Of a stretch of 64,000 nt of DNA, positions 33,065 through 41,435 are shown piece after piece. The notes under the pieces were generated by a model, which did not search any database, was not told the origin of the DNA, and saw nothing but the letters and a program-made list of their open reading frames with translations. The first letter of the stretch is position 1. Every line of letters begins with the position of its first letter. Source of the DNA: Pseudobutyrivibrio ruminis HUN009 (GTDB lineage Bacteria > Bacillota > Clostridia > Lachnospirales > Lachnospiraceae); the NCBI RefSeq assembly GCF_000703005.1, contig NZ_JNLH01000001.1, positions 1,295,001-1,359,000 of the forward strand, given 5' to 3'. The position numbers were made by a program, and so were the translations under genes.

Positions 33065-35713
33065 ATGAAAGAATTAGCAAAAACTTATGATCCTAAGGGT
33101 CTAGAAGACAGACTCTATAAGAAGTGGGAAGAGAATGGTTATTTTCATGCTGAGGTAGATCGCAGCAAGAAGCCATTCACTATTGTGATGCCACCACCAA
33201 ATATTACAGGACAGCTTCACATGGGACATGCATTGGATAACACAATGCAGGATATCCTTATTAGATATAAGAGAATGCAGGGCTACTCAGCTCTTTGGCA
33301 GCCAGGTACAGACCATGCGGCAATTGCTACAGAGGTAAAGGTTATCGAGCATCTTAAGAAGCAGGGAATCGAAAAGGATGCTCTTGGTCGTGAGGGATTC
33401 CTTGAGAAGTGCTGGGAATGGAAAGATGAGTATGGAACACGTATCATCAACCAGCTTAAGAAGATGGGTTCATCTGCTGATTGGGAGCGTGAGAGATTCA
33501 CAATGGATGAAGGCTGCTCAAAGGCTGTAGAAGAAGTATTTGTTAAGCTTTACAACGAAGGATACATCTACAAGGGCAACCGTATCATCAACTGGTGTCC
33601 AGTTTGCCAGACTTCTATCTCTGACGCAGAGGTTGAGCACGAGGAGCAGGCAGGACATTTCTGGCACATGAAGTACGAAATCGTTGGCGAGCCAGGTCGT
33701 TTTGTTACATTTGCTACCACACGTCCAGAGACAATGCTTGGTGATACAGCTGTTGCTGTAAACCCTAAGGATGAAAGATACCAGGATATCATCGGCAAGA
33801 CAGTAATGCTTCCATTTGTAAATCGTGAGATTCCAGTTGTTGCTGATGAATATGTAGATATGGAATTTGGTACTGGTGTAGTTAAGATTACTCCAGCACA
33901 TGACCCTAACGATTTTGAAGTAGGAAAGAGACACAATCTTCCTGTAATCAACATTCTCAATGATGATGCTACTATCAATTCAAACGGTGGCGAGTTCGAG
34001 GGAATGGATAGATACGAGGCTCGTGAAATCATCGTTAAGAAGATGGATGAGATGGGGCTCCTTGTAAAGATTGAAGACCATACACACAACGTTGGTACAC
34101 ATGATAGATGTAAGACAACAGTAGAGCCAATGGTTAAGCCACAGTGGTTCGTTGCAATGGAAGAGCTTGCAAAGCCAGCTATCGAAGCTATCAAGACAGG
34201 TGAGCTTCAGTTTGTTCCAAAGAATTATGACAAGACATATTTACACTGGCTTGAGAACATTCGTGATTGGTGTATTTCACGTCAGTTATGGTGGGGCCAT
34301 AGAATCCCTGCTTACTACTGCGAGAAGTGTGGTGAGACAGTTGTTGCTAAAGCTTCAGAGGCTCCAACAGTTTGCCCTAAGTGTGGACACACTCATATGA
34401 AGCAGGATGAGGATACACTTGATACATGGTTCTCATCAGCTCTTTGGCCATTCTCAACACTTGGTTGGCCAAACAACACAGAAGAGCTTGATTACTTCTA
34501 TCCAACAGATGTGCTTGTTACCGGATACGATATCATCTTCTTCTGGGTAATCAGAATGGTATTCTCAGGATACGCTCACACAGGTAAGAGCCCATTCCAC
34601 ACAGTACTTATCCACGGCCTTGTTAGAGATTCACAGGGACGCAAGATGTCTAAGTCACTTGGAAATGGTATCGATCCACTTGAAATTATTGATAAGTATG
34701 GCGCTGATGCACTTCGTCTTACTCTTATCACAGGTAATGCACCTGGAAATGATATGAGATTCTATAACGAGCGTGTTGAAAACAGCCGTAACTTTGCAAA
34801 CAAGGTATGGAACGCTTCAAGATTTATCTTGATGAATCTTGCTGACAACCAGGTTACTGAGCCTGCTACAGCAGACCTTGCAACAGAAGATAAGTGGATT
34901 ATCTCTGCAGTTAACACTCTTGCAAAGGATGTTACAGAAAACATGGATAAGTATGAACTTGGTATTGCAGTTCAGAAAGTTTATGACTTTATTTGGGATG
35001 AGTTCTGCGATTGGTATATCGAAATCGTTAAGCCACGTATGTACTCAGAGGAATATACAGCAAGCAAGAATGCTGCACTTTGGACAGCTAAGTATGCGCT
35101 TACAAACGCACTTAAGCTTCTTCATCCATTTATGCCATTCATCACAGAAGAAATCTTCTGTACACTTCAGAGTGAGGAAGAGACAATCATGCTTTCAGCT
35201 TGGCCTGAGTATGATGAGTCAAAGAACTTCCCAGTTGATGAGGCAAAGGTTGAGCGTGCGAAGGACGTTGTTCGTGGCATGAGACAGCTTCGTACAGATA
35301 TGGATGTTCCACCTTCAAAGAAGGCAGCTATCCACATCGTTTCAGATAATGCTGATGTACGTGCTACATTTGATGAGATTACACCAATCTTCAAGACACT
35401 TGCAGGTGCAACAGAAGTATATGTTCAGGCAGATAAGCTTGGTATAGGTGATGATGCTGTTTCAGCAGTTATTCCTGATGCAACACTCTTTGTTCCACTT
35501 GAAGATCTTGTAGATTTTGAAAAGGAAAAAGAGCGTCTTACAAAAGAAAAAGAGAAGCTTGAGAAAGAGCTCGCTCGTTCTCGCGGAATGCTCTCAAATG
35601 AAAAATTTATGAGCAAGGCTCCAGAGGCAAAGGTTGCTGAAGAGCGTGAAAAGCTTGCTAAATACGAAGCGATGATGGCTCAGGTTGAGGCCCGCCTAGC
35701 ATCTATGAAATAG
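33065..35713 (+). CDS. valS: Valyl-tRNA synthetase
   Basis: 882 residues. Class Ia synthetase that charges tRNA-Val in the cytoplasm. HIGH motif is HMGH in PPPNITGQLHMGHALD (about 45-58). KMSKS is intact in GRKMSKSLGNG (near 530). The editing CP1 domain lies between, the anticodon-binding domain follows (about 620-770), and the C-terminal coiled coil LVDFEKEKERLTKEKEKLEKE is typical. The start is ATG 33065, with AAAGGA 8 bp upstream; the frame is open to 33032, which lies inside the leader structure. Regulated by the T-box and perhaps by the second leader. deoC follows after 9 bp. Confidence 0.97.
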   Translation: MKELAKTYDPKGLEDRLYKKWEENGYFHAEVDRSKKPFTIVMPPPNITGQLHMGHALDNTMQDILIRYKRMQGYSALWQPGTDHAAIATEVKVIEHLKKQGIEKDALGREGFLEKCWEWKDEYGTRIINQLKKMGSSADWERERFTMDEGCSKAVEEVFVKLYNEGYIYKGNRIINWCPVCQTSISDAEVEHEEQAGHFWHMKYEIVGEPGRFVTFATTRPETMLGDTAVAVNPKDERYQDIIGKTVMLPFVNREIPVVADEYVDMEFGTGVVKITPAHDPNDFEVGKRHNLPVINILNDDATINSNGGEFEGMDRYEAREIIVKKMDEMGLLVKIEDHTHNVGTHDRCKTTVEPMVKPQWFVAMEELAKPAIEAIKTGELQFVPKNYDKTYLHWLENIRDWCISRQLWWGHRIPAYYCEKCGETVVAKASEAPTVCPKCGHTHMKQDEDTLDTWFSSALWPFSTLGWPNNTEELDYFYPTDVLVTGYDIIFFWVIRMVFSGYAHTGKSPFHTVLIHGLVRDSQGRKMSKSLGNGIDPLEIIDKYGADALRLTLITGNAPGNDMRFYNERVENSRNFANKVWNASRFILMNLADNQVTEPATADLATEDKWIISAVNTLAKDVTENMDKYELGIAVQKVYDFIWDEFCDWYIEIVKPRMYSEEYTASKNAALWTAKYALTNALKLLHPFMPFITEEIFCTLQSEEETIMLSAWPEYDESKNFPVDEAKVERAKDVVRGMRQLRTDMDVPPSKKAAIHIVSDNADVRATFDEITPIFKTLAGATEVYVQADKLGIGDDAVSAVIPDATLFVPLEDLVDFEKEKERLTKEKEKLEKELARSRGMLSNEKFMSKAPEAKVAEEREKLAKYEAMMAQVEARLASMK

Positions 35714-35722
35714 GAGGAAACT

Positions 35723-36400
35723 ATGGATATTAAAAACATTTTAAGCAAATGCGACCACACACTTCTTGGTGTGGATGCAACATGGAACGACATCAAGGGG
35801 ATTGTTGATGATGGAATGAAGTATGAGACTGCTTCAGTTTGCATCCCAGCTAGCTTTGTAAAGCAGGCTGCTGATTATGTAAAGGAGCAGGGCGGACATC
35901 TTCCAATCTGCACAGTAATTGGCTTCCCTAATGGTTATGCAACAACAGCTTCTAAGTGCTTCATGGCAAGTGATGCTGTAGATAACGGTGCTTCAGAAGT
36001 AGATATGGTTATCAATGTAGGTTGGGTTAAGGAAGGCAGATATGATGATGTTCTTGCTGAGATTAACGCAATCAAGGCTGCTTGCAAGGGTAAGCTTCTT
36101 AAGGTAATCATCGAGTGCTGTCTTCTTACAGATGAAGAGAAGATTAAGATGTGCGAAGTTGTTTCTAAATCAGATGCAGATTACATCAAGACTTCAACAG
36201 GCTTCTCTACAGGTGGAGCTACATTTGACGATATCAAGCTTATGGCAGCTCACATGACAAATGGTAAGCTTATCAAGGCTGCAGGCGGAATCGCTTCACT
36301 TGAGGATGCTCAGAAGTTTATTGACCTTGGAGCTTCAAGACTTGGTACAAGTAGAGTTGTAAAAGCAGTTAAAGGACTTCCAAACGACGGCAAATACTAA
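35723..36400 (+). CDS. deoC: Deoxyribose-phosphate aldolase
   Basis: 225 residues. TIM-barrel aldolase that splits 2-deoxyribose 5-phosphate into acetaldehyde and glyceraldehyde 3-phosphate in deoxynucleoside breakdown. The N-terminal KCDHTLLG, the CTVIGFPNG block, KVIIECCLLTDEE and the Schiff-base lysine in DYIKTSTGFSTGGAT (about residue 152) are all present. AGGAGG precedes the ATG. It is co-transcribed with valS, an uncommon pairing, and links functionally to the nucleoside importer and cytidine deaminase 4 kb downstream and to the nucleoside phosphorylase at 49 kb. No terminator is visible after it. Confidence 0.96.
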   Translation: MDIKNILSKCDHTLLGVDATWNDIKGIVDDGMKYETASVCIPASFVKQAADYVKEQGGHLPICTVIGFPNGYATTASKCFMASDAVDNGASEVDMVINVGWVKEGRYDDVLAEINAIKAACKGKLLKVIIECCLLTDEEKIKMCEVVSKSDADYIKTSTGFSTGGATFDDIKLMAAHMTNGKLIKAAGGIASLEDAQKFIDLGASRLGTSRVVKAVKGLPNDGKY

Positions 36401-36447
36401 TCAGCTGTGAAAATTTCATGAAAAATCTAGTAAAATTAGAATATTTC

Positions 36448-36476
36448 ATGACAAAATTAGAAATAATAACTATAAT
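36448..36476 (+). promoter_or_regulatory. Promoter for the fapA-like operon
   Basis: ATGACA (36448-36453), 17 bp, TATAAT (36471-36476). The leader of about 75 nt is very A/T-rich and ends in GGGGGAC before the ATG. Confidence 0.6.
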
Positions 36477-36556
36477 TATCTTAATATATAGTACTATACA
36501 TTTACTATGGTTATTATGTACTTAAAATACTACTAGCATAATGTTTTGGGGGACTT

Positions 36557-37957
36557 ATGGCTCAGCCGGTTAGCGCGTTTGCACCAAAAGTACAAGTGTC
36601 ATCAGATGGCTTGGAAGCTACTATGACTTTCAAGATTCCTGATGGAAAAAATGAAGTACCTAAGTTTACTGCAGCACAGTTACTTGGGTTCTTGAATAAT
36701 GCCAATGTTTCCTTTGGTATCGATCAGGAGATGCTGGCAAAGCTTGCCGATAGTCCAATTTACGGAAGGCCTATAAAGGTTGCGACGGGCACACCACAGC
36801 AGCAAGGTACCCCAGGATATTACGAGTATCTTTTTGATACAAACTTCAATAGAAAACCAACAATTCGTCCAGATGGCACTGCCGACTATATGAGTATTAA
36901 GACTATAGAGACAGTGCAGGAGGGCGATGTTATTGCTACATATCACCCAGCGGTTCAAGGTAGTAGAGGTATGTCTGTACGTGGACAGATTCTTGAACCA
37001 AAGCCTGTGAGAGATTTGCCACCATTGATTGGTCGAGGCTTCGATAGATCAAGTGACAATCTTACATACACAGCAAAGATTACTGGAAAAATAGAAGTAA
37101 ATCAGGGGAAGATTTTAGTTTCTCCTGTTCATGAAGTGCAAGGGGATGTTGGTATTGAAACCGGTAACATCAAGTTTAATGGTGATGTTATTGTGCATGG
37201 CGGCGTACATGATGGTGCCGTTATTGATGCAGCAGGAAATGTCATAATACATGGGCTTATAGAGGACTGTGACATTCGTGCAGGTAAGGATTTATTCCTG
37301 CTTTCAGGCATAAAGGGAAATGAAAAAACAGTTATTGATTGCAAGGGTTCTATAACCGCTCAGTTCGTAGAGTATGCAATCATCACATGTTCAGGCAATA
37401 TTACAGCAGACTATTTCTTTAAGAGTAAAATCTCCTGTGATGGCCATATAGAATTAAATGGAAACAATGCTTCTATTATAGGAGGCTATGTTTCGGCGGT
37501 TCAGGGTGTAGAAGTCAATGATATAGGCAACTCATTTGGAACTATTACAAATGTATCGGTAGGCGTTGATGTTGAGCGTGCTGCTGAATACGAAATGTTA
37601 GCGAAGAAAATAATGGCACTTACTGCCAATGTTCAGAAGATAAAAAAGGGTATCGAGGATTTCGACAAGTTAGGCGAAGAACGCGGTATCAATGTAAAAG
37701 AAGATCCAAGACGTATGCAACTTCTCCGAGTACGTATTCGAGATGAGGCTATCGTTTTGGAGGAAACAAAAAAGCTTAATTACATGAAAGAAGTTATTAT
37801 GTCTGGCAAGGGCGCTACTATCAAGGTGTATAGACGTCTATATGCAGGAAGCAATCTTTCTGTAGATGATCATCATGCAAGTATCAATGAGAATCATGAA
37901 GCAATCGAGATAGAAAAAAGCGAAGAAGGCATAAGACTGGTTAAAATAAGAGGCTAG
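36557..37957 (+). CDS. FapA family (DUF342) protein
   Basis: 466 residues. N-terminal FapA domain (about 1-165) and then the right-handed beta-helix of the DUF342 family with Gly/Asn/Asp-rich turns: KINQGKILVSPVHEVQGDVGIETGNIKFNGDVIVHGGVHDGA (170-215 region) and DIRAGKDLFLLSGIKGNE. A C-terminal helical segment with KKIMALTANVQKIKKGIEDF follows. Named from flagellar assembly protein A of Vibrio, but in Firmicutes it often occurs without flagellar genes, and none is present here. It begins a three-gene unit with a 47-residue protein and a TPR membrane protein. Cytoplasmic. Confidence 0.88.
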   Translation: MAQPVSAFAPKVQVSSDGLEATMTFKIPDGKNEVPKFTAAQLLGFLNNANVSFGIDQEMLAKLADSPIYGRPIKVATGTPQQQGTPGYYEYLFDTNFNRKPTIRPDGTADYMSIKTIETVQEGDVIATYHPAVQGSRGMSVRGQILEPKPVRDLPPLIGRGFDRSSDNLTYTAKITGKIEVNQGKILVSPVHEVQGDVGIETGNIKFNGDVIVHGGVHDGAVIDAAGNVIIHGLIEDCDIRAGKDLFLLSGIKGNEKTVIDCKGSITAQFVEYAIITCSGNITADYFFKSKISCDGHIELNGNNASIIGGYVSAVQGVEVNDIGNSFGTITNVSVGVDVERAAEYEMLAKKIMALTANVQKIKKGIEDFDKLGEERGINVKEDPRRMQLLRVRIRDEAIVLEETKKLNYMKEVIMSGKGATIKVYRRLYAGSNLSVDDHHASINENHEAIEIEKSEEGIRLVKIRG

Positions 37958-37970
37958 ACAGAGGTAAATC

Positions 37971-38114
37971 ATGATAGATTTCGAAGAAGAATTAAAAAAA
38001 TATGAACCTGCCATAGAAGTAGAACAGGCCGAGGCAGATATTAAGGCCAGAGATTTAACAGACTTAACAGACTTGTTAATGAACTTATCTACTCAGCAGA
38101 ATAATGGGAAATAA
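37971..38114 (+). CDS. Small acidic helical protein
   Basis: 47 residues, read directly from the sequence. Starts MIDFEEELKKYEPAI and ends LSTQQNNGK. Almost entirely amphipathic helix, with the tandem LTDLTDLL (residues 29-36). GAGGTAAATC precedes the ATG, and it lies 13 bp after the FapA-like gene and 30 bp before the TPR gene. Possibly an adaptor between those two proteins; inference. I do not recognise the family. Confidence 0.75.
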   Translation: MIDFEEELKKYEPAIEVEQAEADIKARDLTDLTDLLMNLSTQQNNGK

Positions 38115-38144
38115 TTGAAGCTTATATTTTACGGAGAATAATAA

Positions 38145-39542
38145 ATGCAATGTTTTATGTGTGGTGCCGAAGTTGGTAACGACAAAGTTTGTTACAACTG
38201 CGGTGCCGATATTTTGTTATACAAACAAATCATATACACATCTTATGTGTTCTATAATCAGGGCTTGGAAAAGGCCAAGGTCAGAGATTTATCTGGTGCA
38301 ATTGATTCGCTGAAATCATCACTTCAATACTACAAGTATAATACTAGAGCACGTAACCTTCTTGGACTCTGCTATTATCAGACTGGAGAGATGGTTAGAG
38401 CTTTAAATGAGTGGGTTCTCTCAAAAAATCTGCAGGAGGAAGATAATCCTGATGCAGATAGATACCTTGCAGAAATTGAAAGTGATCCAGGTCTTTTAAC
38501 AAAGACTAATTCCACAATCAAAAAATATAATCAGGCTATTGAGTACTGCAAAGCGGGCAGTAGAGATTTGGCGATGATTCAACTGAAAAAGGTTGTAAGC
38601 CAGAACCCCAATTTCGTAAAGGCCTTGCAGTTACTTTCCCTTCTTTATATCCAGGAAAAGAAGTATGCTGATGCAAGAAAGTTCCTTAGTCAGGCAGCTA
38701 AAATCGATAGCAACAATACTACGACTATACGATATATCCACGAGGTTAAGGAACGCCTTAAGGAACAGAATACAGGCAGAAGAAGAAAGAAAAATGATGT
38801 AGTCACATTCGCAGACGGTAACGATACAGTTATCATGTCTGAGAATTCATTCAGAAGCATGTTGGACAACTCAAGAGCAAGCTTCATGAATATTTTGCTT
38901 GGATTAGTTATCGGTTTGTTGATTTGCTTCTTCCTTGTTGTACCTACAGTAAGAGATAATATGACAGATGATAATACTGACACTGTTCTTGCATTGAATG
39001 AAGAATTGTCAGATGCAAAAACAGAAAATGAATCTCTTCAAACAGAAATTGAGAATTTACAGTCAAGCTTAAGTGCTTATGATGATAAGCAGGATGTTGC
39101 TACATCTTACGATAATCTTTTTGCTGCTCAGAATTATTACAATGAGGGCGATAGCGTAACTGCAGCTGATTACATTCAGCTTGTCACCAGAGATGTTCTT
39201 GGGGAACAGGGGCAGACAGCATACGACAATTTATATGCTAGCTTGTCACCTACAATTATCCAGGGATATTACGATGATGGCAACAACTTCTATACAGAAG
39301 AAAACTATGAAAGTGCAATCACAAATTTCAAGACAGTTGTTGAAATAGACGAGACATACAATAGCGGAGCAGCTCTGTTCTTACTTGGAGACTGCTACAG
39401 ACTTACAGGAGAGACTGAGTTAGCACTTGAATGCTTTAATCGTGTTGTTGAGCTTTATCCAAGTAATAAATGGGGCAAGCAGGCAAAGGTTTACCTTGCA
39501 GCTGATGATACCGAATTAAGTGCTACAGAAGTAGGTGAATAA
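38145..39542 (+). CDS. Zinc-ribbon, TPR and coiled-coil membrane protein
   Basis: 465 residues. N-terminal zinc ribbon with Cys3, Cys6, Cys16 and Cys19. Then TPR-type helical repeats in the cytoplasm (about 30-205), a basic patch NTGRRRKKN, one membrane helix (about 247-268, MNILLGLVIGLLICFFLVVPTV), an extracytoplasmic coiled coil (about 275-320) and a second TPR region (about 325-455, with YDDGNNFYTEENYESAITNFKTVVE). Such two-sided TPR proteins are usually scaffolds of envelope assembly. GGAGAATA precedes the ATG. Co-transcribed with the FapA-like and 47-residue genes, and directly followed by cdd. Confidence 0.85.
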   Translation: MQCFMCGAEVGNDKVCYNCGADILLYKQIIYTSYVFYNQGLEKAKVRDLSGAIDSLKSSLQYYKYNTRARNLLGLCYYQTGEMVRALNEWVLSKNLQEEDNPDADRYLAEIESDPGLLTKTNSTIKKYNQAIEYCKAGSRDLAMIQLKKVVSQNPNFVKALQLLSLLYIQEKKYADARKFLSQAAKIDSNNTTTIRYIHEVKERLKEQNTGRRRKKNDVVTFADGNDTVIMSENSFRSMLDNSRASFMNILLGLVIGLLICFFLVVPTVRDNMTDDNTDTVLALNEELSDAKTENESLQTEIENLQSSLSAYDDKQDVATSYDNLFAAQNYYNEGDSVTAADYIQLVTRDVLGEQGQTAYDNLYASLSPTIIQGYYDDGNNFYTEENYESAITNFKTVVEIDETYNSGAALFLLGDCYRLTGETELALECFNRVVELYPSNKWGKQAKVYLAADDTELSATEVGE

Positions 39543-39543
39543 T

Positions 39544-39999
39544 ATGACAGATTTTGAATTAGTAAAGTTAGCTCTAGAAGCTAGAGAAATGGCGTACACA
39601 CCATATTCACATCATAAGGTTGGTGCAGCTCTTTTATGCAAAGACGGTACAGTTTTTAAGGGATGTAACGTGGAAAATGCCGGGTACACTCCTACAAATT
39701 GTGCTGAGCGAACTGCAGTATTCAAAGCGGTAAGTGAAGGCTACAAAGAATACGAAGCCATTGCAGTAGTTGGTGGAATGGATAATCTAAAGGATCTTCC
39801 TCTTTGTGCACCATGCGGTGTATGCCGACAGGTTCTTAATGAATTTGGTGATCCTGATACATTTAGAATTATTCTTGCAGAAGTTAAAAATGTAGACGAT
39901 TTGTCTAACATTACTCCGAATGATGTCAAGATAACAAACAAAACACTTAAAGAGATACTTCCTTTGGGGTTTGGACCTAAAAACTTGTACATAGAATAG
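39544..39999 (+). CDS. cdd: Cytidine deaminase
   Basis: 151 residues, a homotetrameric-type Cdd. It deaminates cytidine and deoxycytidine to uridine and deoxyuridine. YSHHKVGAAL, the catalytic CAERTA with the proton-shuttle Glu, and the zinc ligands PCGVC are all intact. The start is ATG 39544 with AGGTGA upstream; a GTG at 39535 is in frame but overlaps the TPR stop. Works with the BMP-type importer that follows, with DeoC and with nucleoside phosphorylase. Confidence 0.96.
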   Translation: MTDFELVKLALEAREMAYTPYSHHKVGAALLCKDGTVFKGCNVENAGYTPTNCAERTAVFKAVSEGYKEYEAIAVVGGMDNLKDLPLCAPCGVCRQVLNEFGDPDTFRIILAEVKNVDDLSNITPNDVKITNKTLKEILPLGFGPKNLYIE

Positions 40000-40020
40000 T
40001 CACAAAAAGTCCTATATTTG

Positions 40021-40048
40021 TTGCAAAAATAGCAAAATAAATTATAAT
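40021..40048 (+). promoter_or_regulatory. Promoter of the nucleoside importer operon
   Basis: TTGCAA (40021-40026), 16 bp, TATAAT (40043-40048), just after cdd. It gives the binding protein a message of its own. Confidence 0.7.
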
Positions 40049-40102
40049 TTAACTATGTGTTTCTTTATCAGAAGAAACAAAGCAAATAGGAGGAATAGAA
40101 GA

Positions 40103-41275
40103 ATGAAAAAGAAGTTATTAAGTGTACTTCTCGTAGCTGCAATGGCTGTATCAACATTTGTTGCATGTGGATCATCTGCATCATCTGACAGCACATCAGC
40201 TACAACAACTGAGGGGGCTGCAGAATCTGAGGCAGCAAGCGATTTCAGAATCGCAATGATTACTGACTCTGGTGATATCACAGATCAGTCATTCAACCAG
40301 ACAACATACGAGGCTATTCAGGCATTTTCTGCTGAGACAGGTGCTGATTTCCAGTACTATAAGCCAGCAGACAACACAGACGATGACCGTGTTGCTGCAT
40401 TTGAGAACGCAGTAGCTGATGGTTACAACGTAGTAGTTTGTCCAGGTTATCTTTTTGCTGCTATGATTGCAGAAGTTGCTGACACTTATCCAGATGTTAC
40501 AATCATCGCACTTGACTGTGGTGAGGGCGACTTCGCTGATGCAGGCATGACAGAAATCCCTTCAAACGTATGTGCATTCACATACCAGGAAGAGCTTGCT
40601 GGTTACATGGCAGGTTATGCAGTAGTTAAAGAAGGCTATACAAAGCTTGGTTTCCTTGGTGGTATCGCTGTTCCAGCTGTTATCCGTTATGGATACGGTT
40701 TCGTAGCAGGTGCTGATAAGGCTGCTGAGGAGCTTGGAAATTCTTCTGAGGTTGAAGTTAATTATGTATATGGTGGTCAGTTCCAGGGTGATGAGGCTAT
40801 CACAGCTACTATGGATTCTTGGTACTCAAACGGTACTGAAATCGTATTCGCTTGTGGTGGTGGTATCTACACATCAGCTTGCGAAGCTGCTGTAAAGGCT
40901 AACGGACACGTTGTTGGTGTCGACGTTGATCAGTCAGGCGTAATTCACGATCAGTATGATGTTGATGGTCTTTGCGTAACATCTGCTATGAAGGGTCTTG
41001 CTGCAACAGTAGAGGCTACACTTACAGATGTTGTCAATGGAAAGTGGGATGCTCATGCAGGAAAGATCGAGAACCTTGGTCTTGTATCAGGTACAGATCC
41101 TTCTTTAAACTATGTTCAGCTTCCAACAGACACATGGACAATGGAAAACTTCACAGTTGATGATTACAACACACTTGTTTCTCAGATGTATGATGGAACA
41201 ATCAAAGTTGACGTAAGCATCGATGCTATGCCAACAACAACAATCAAGGTTACAGAGTTTGATAATATTCACTAA
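40103..41275 (+). CDS. BMP-family nucleoside-binding lipoprotein
   Basis: 390 residues. Signal peptide MKKKLLSVLLVAAMAVSTFVACG with the lipobox Cys22. The body is of the Bmp/PnrA (Med) family: AMITDSGDITDQSFNQTTYEAIQAF, CPGYLFAAMI, and GFLGGIAVPAVIRYGYGFVAG. These lipoproteins bind purine or pyrimidine nucleosides for the ABC importer encoded next. The start is ATG 40103 with TAGGAGG 10 bp upstream; the frame is open to 40055, but that part lacks a signal-peptide design. A terminator lies between this gene and the ATPase, so the binding protein should be made in excess. Confidence 0.95.
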   Translation: MKKKLLSVLLVAAMAVSTFVACGSSASSDSTSATTTEGAAESEAASDFRIAMITDSGDITDQSFNQTTYEAIQAFSAETGADFQYYKPADNTDDDRVAAFENAVADGYNVVVCPGYLFAAMIAEVADTYPDVTIIALDCGEGDFADAGMTEIPSNVCAFTYQEELAGYMAGYAVVKEGYTKLGFLGGIAVPAVIRYGYGFVAGADKAAEELGNSSEVEVNYVYGGQFQGDEAITATMDSWYSNGTEIVFACGGGIYTSACEAAVKANGHVVGVDVDQSGVIHDQYDVDGLCVTSAMKGLAATVEATLTDVVNGKWDAHAGKIENLGLVSGTDPSLNYVQLPTDTWTMENFTVDDYNTLVSQMYDGTIKVDVSIDAMPTTTIKVTEFDNIH

Positions 41276-41292
41276 GGCGTAACTGGATTACA

Positions 41293-41321
41293 AAGGGAAG
41301 GCTTAGTCCTTCCCTTTTTTT
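41293..41321 (+). terminator. Terminator after the nucleoside-binding protein gene
   Basis: AAGGGAAGG and CCTTCCCTT pair around CTTAGT, followed by seven T. Probably partial, to allow read-through to the ATPase and permeases. Confidence 0.85.
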
Positions 41322-41340
41322 GAAATTATAGCAAGGCTCT

Positions 41341-41371
41341 AAAAATCATTATATGAGGTGTAATGATTTTT
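41341..41371 (+). promoter_or_regulatory. Second hairpin ahead of the importer ATPase gene
   Basis: AAAAATCATTA and TAATGATTTTT are perfectly complementary around TATGAGGTG. GAGG lies in the loop. It is 65 bp before the ATPase start; may protect processed mRNA or act as a further pause. No known motif. Confidence 0.5.
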
Positions 41372-41435
41372 ATGGTTTTGCTAGCTGAGTCAGGCTAGGC
41401 GTAAATCAAAAATTTTATTGTAGAAAGGTATTGCG

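Noticed and set aside
36550..36580. Sequence ATGGCTCAGCCGGTTAGCGC looks like a tRNA D-arm
   Set aside because: No anticodon arm or T-arm follows; it is the start of the FapA-like gene.
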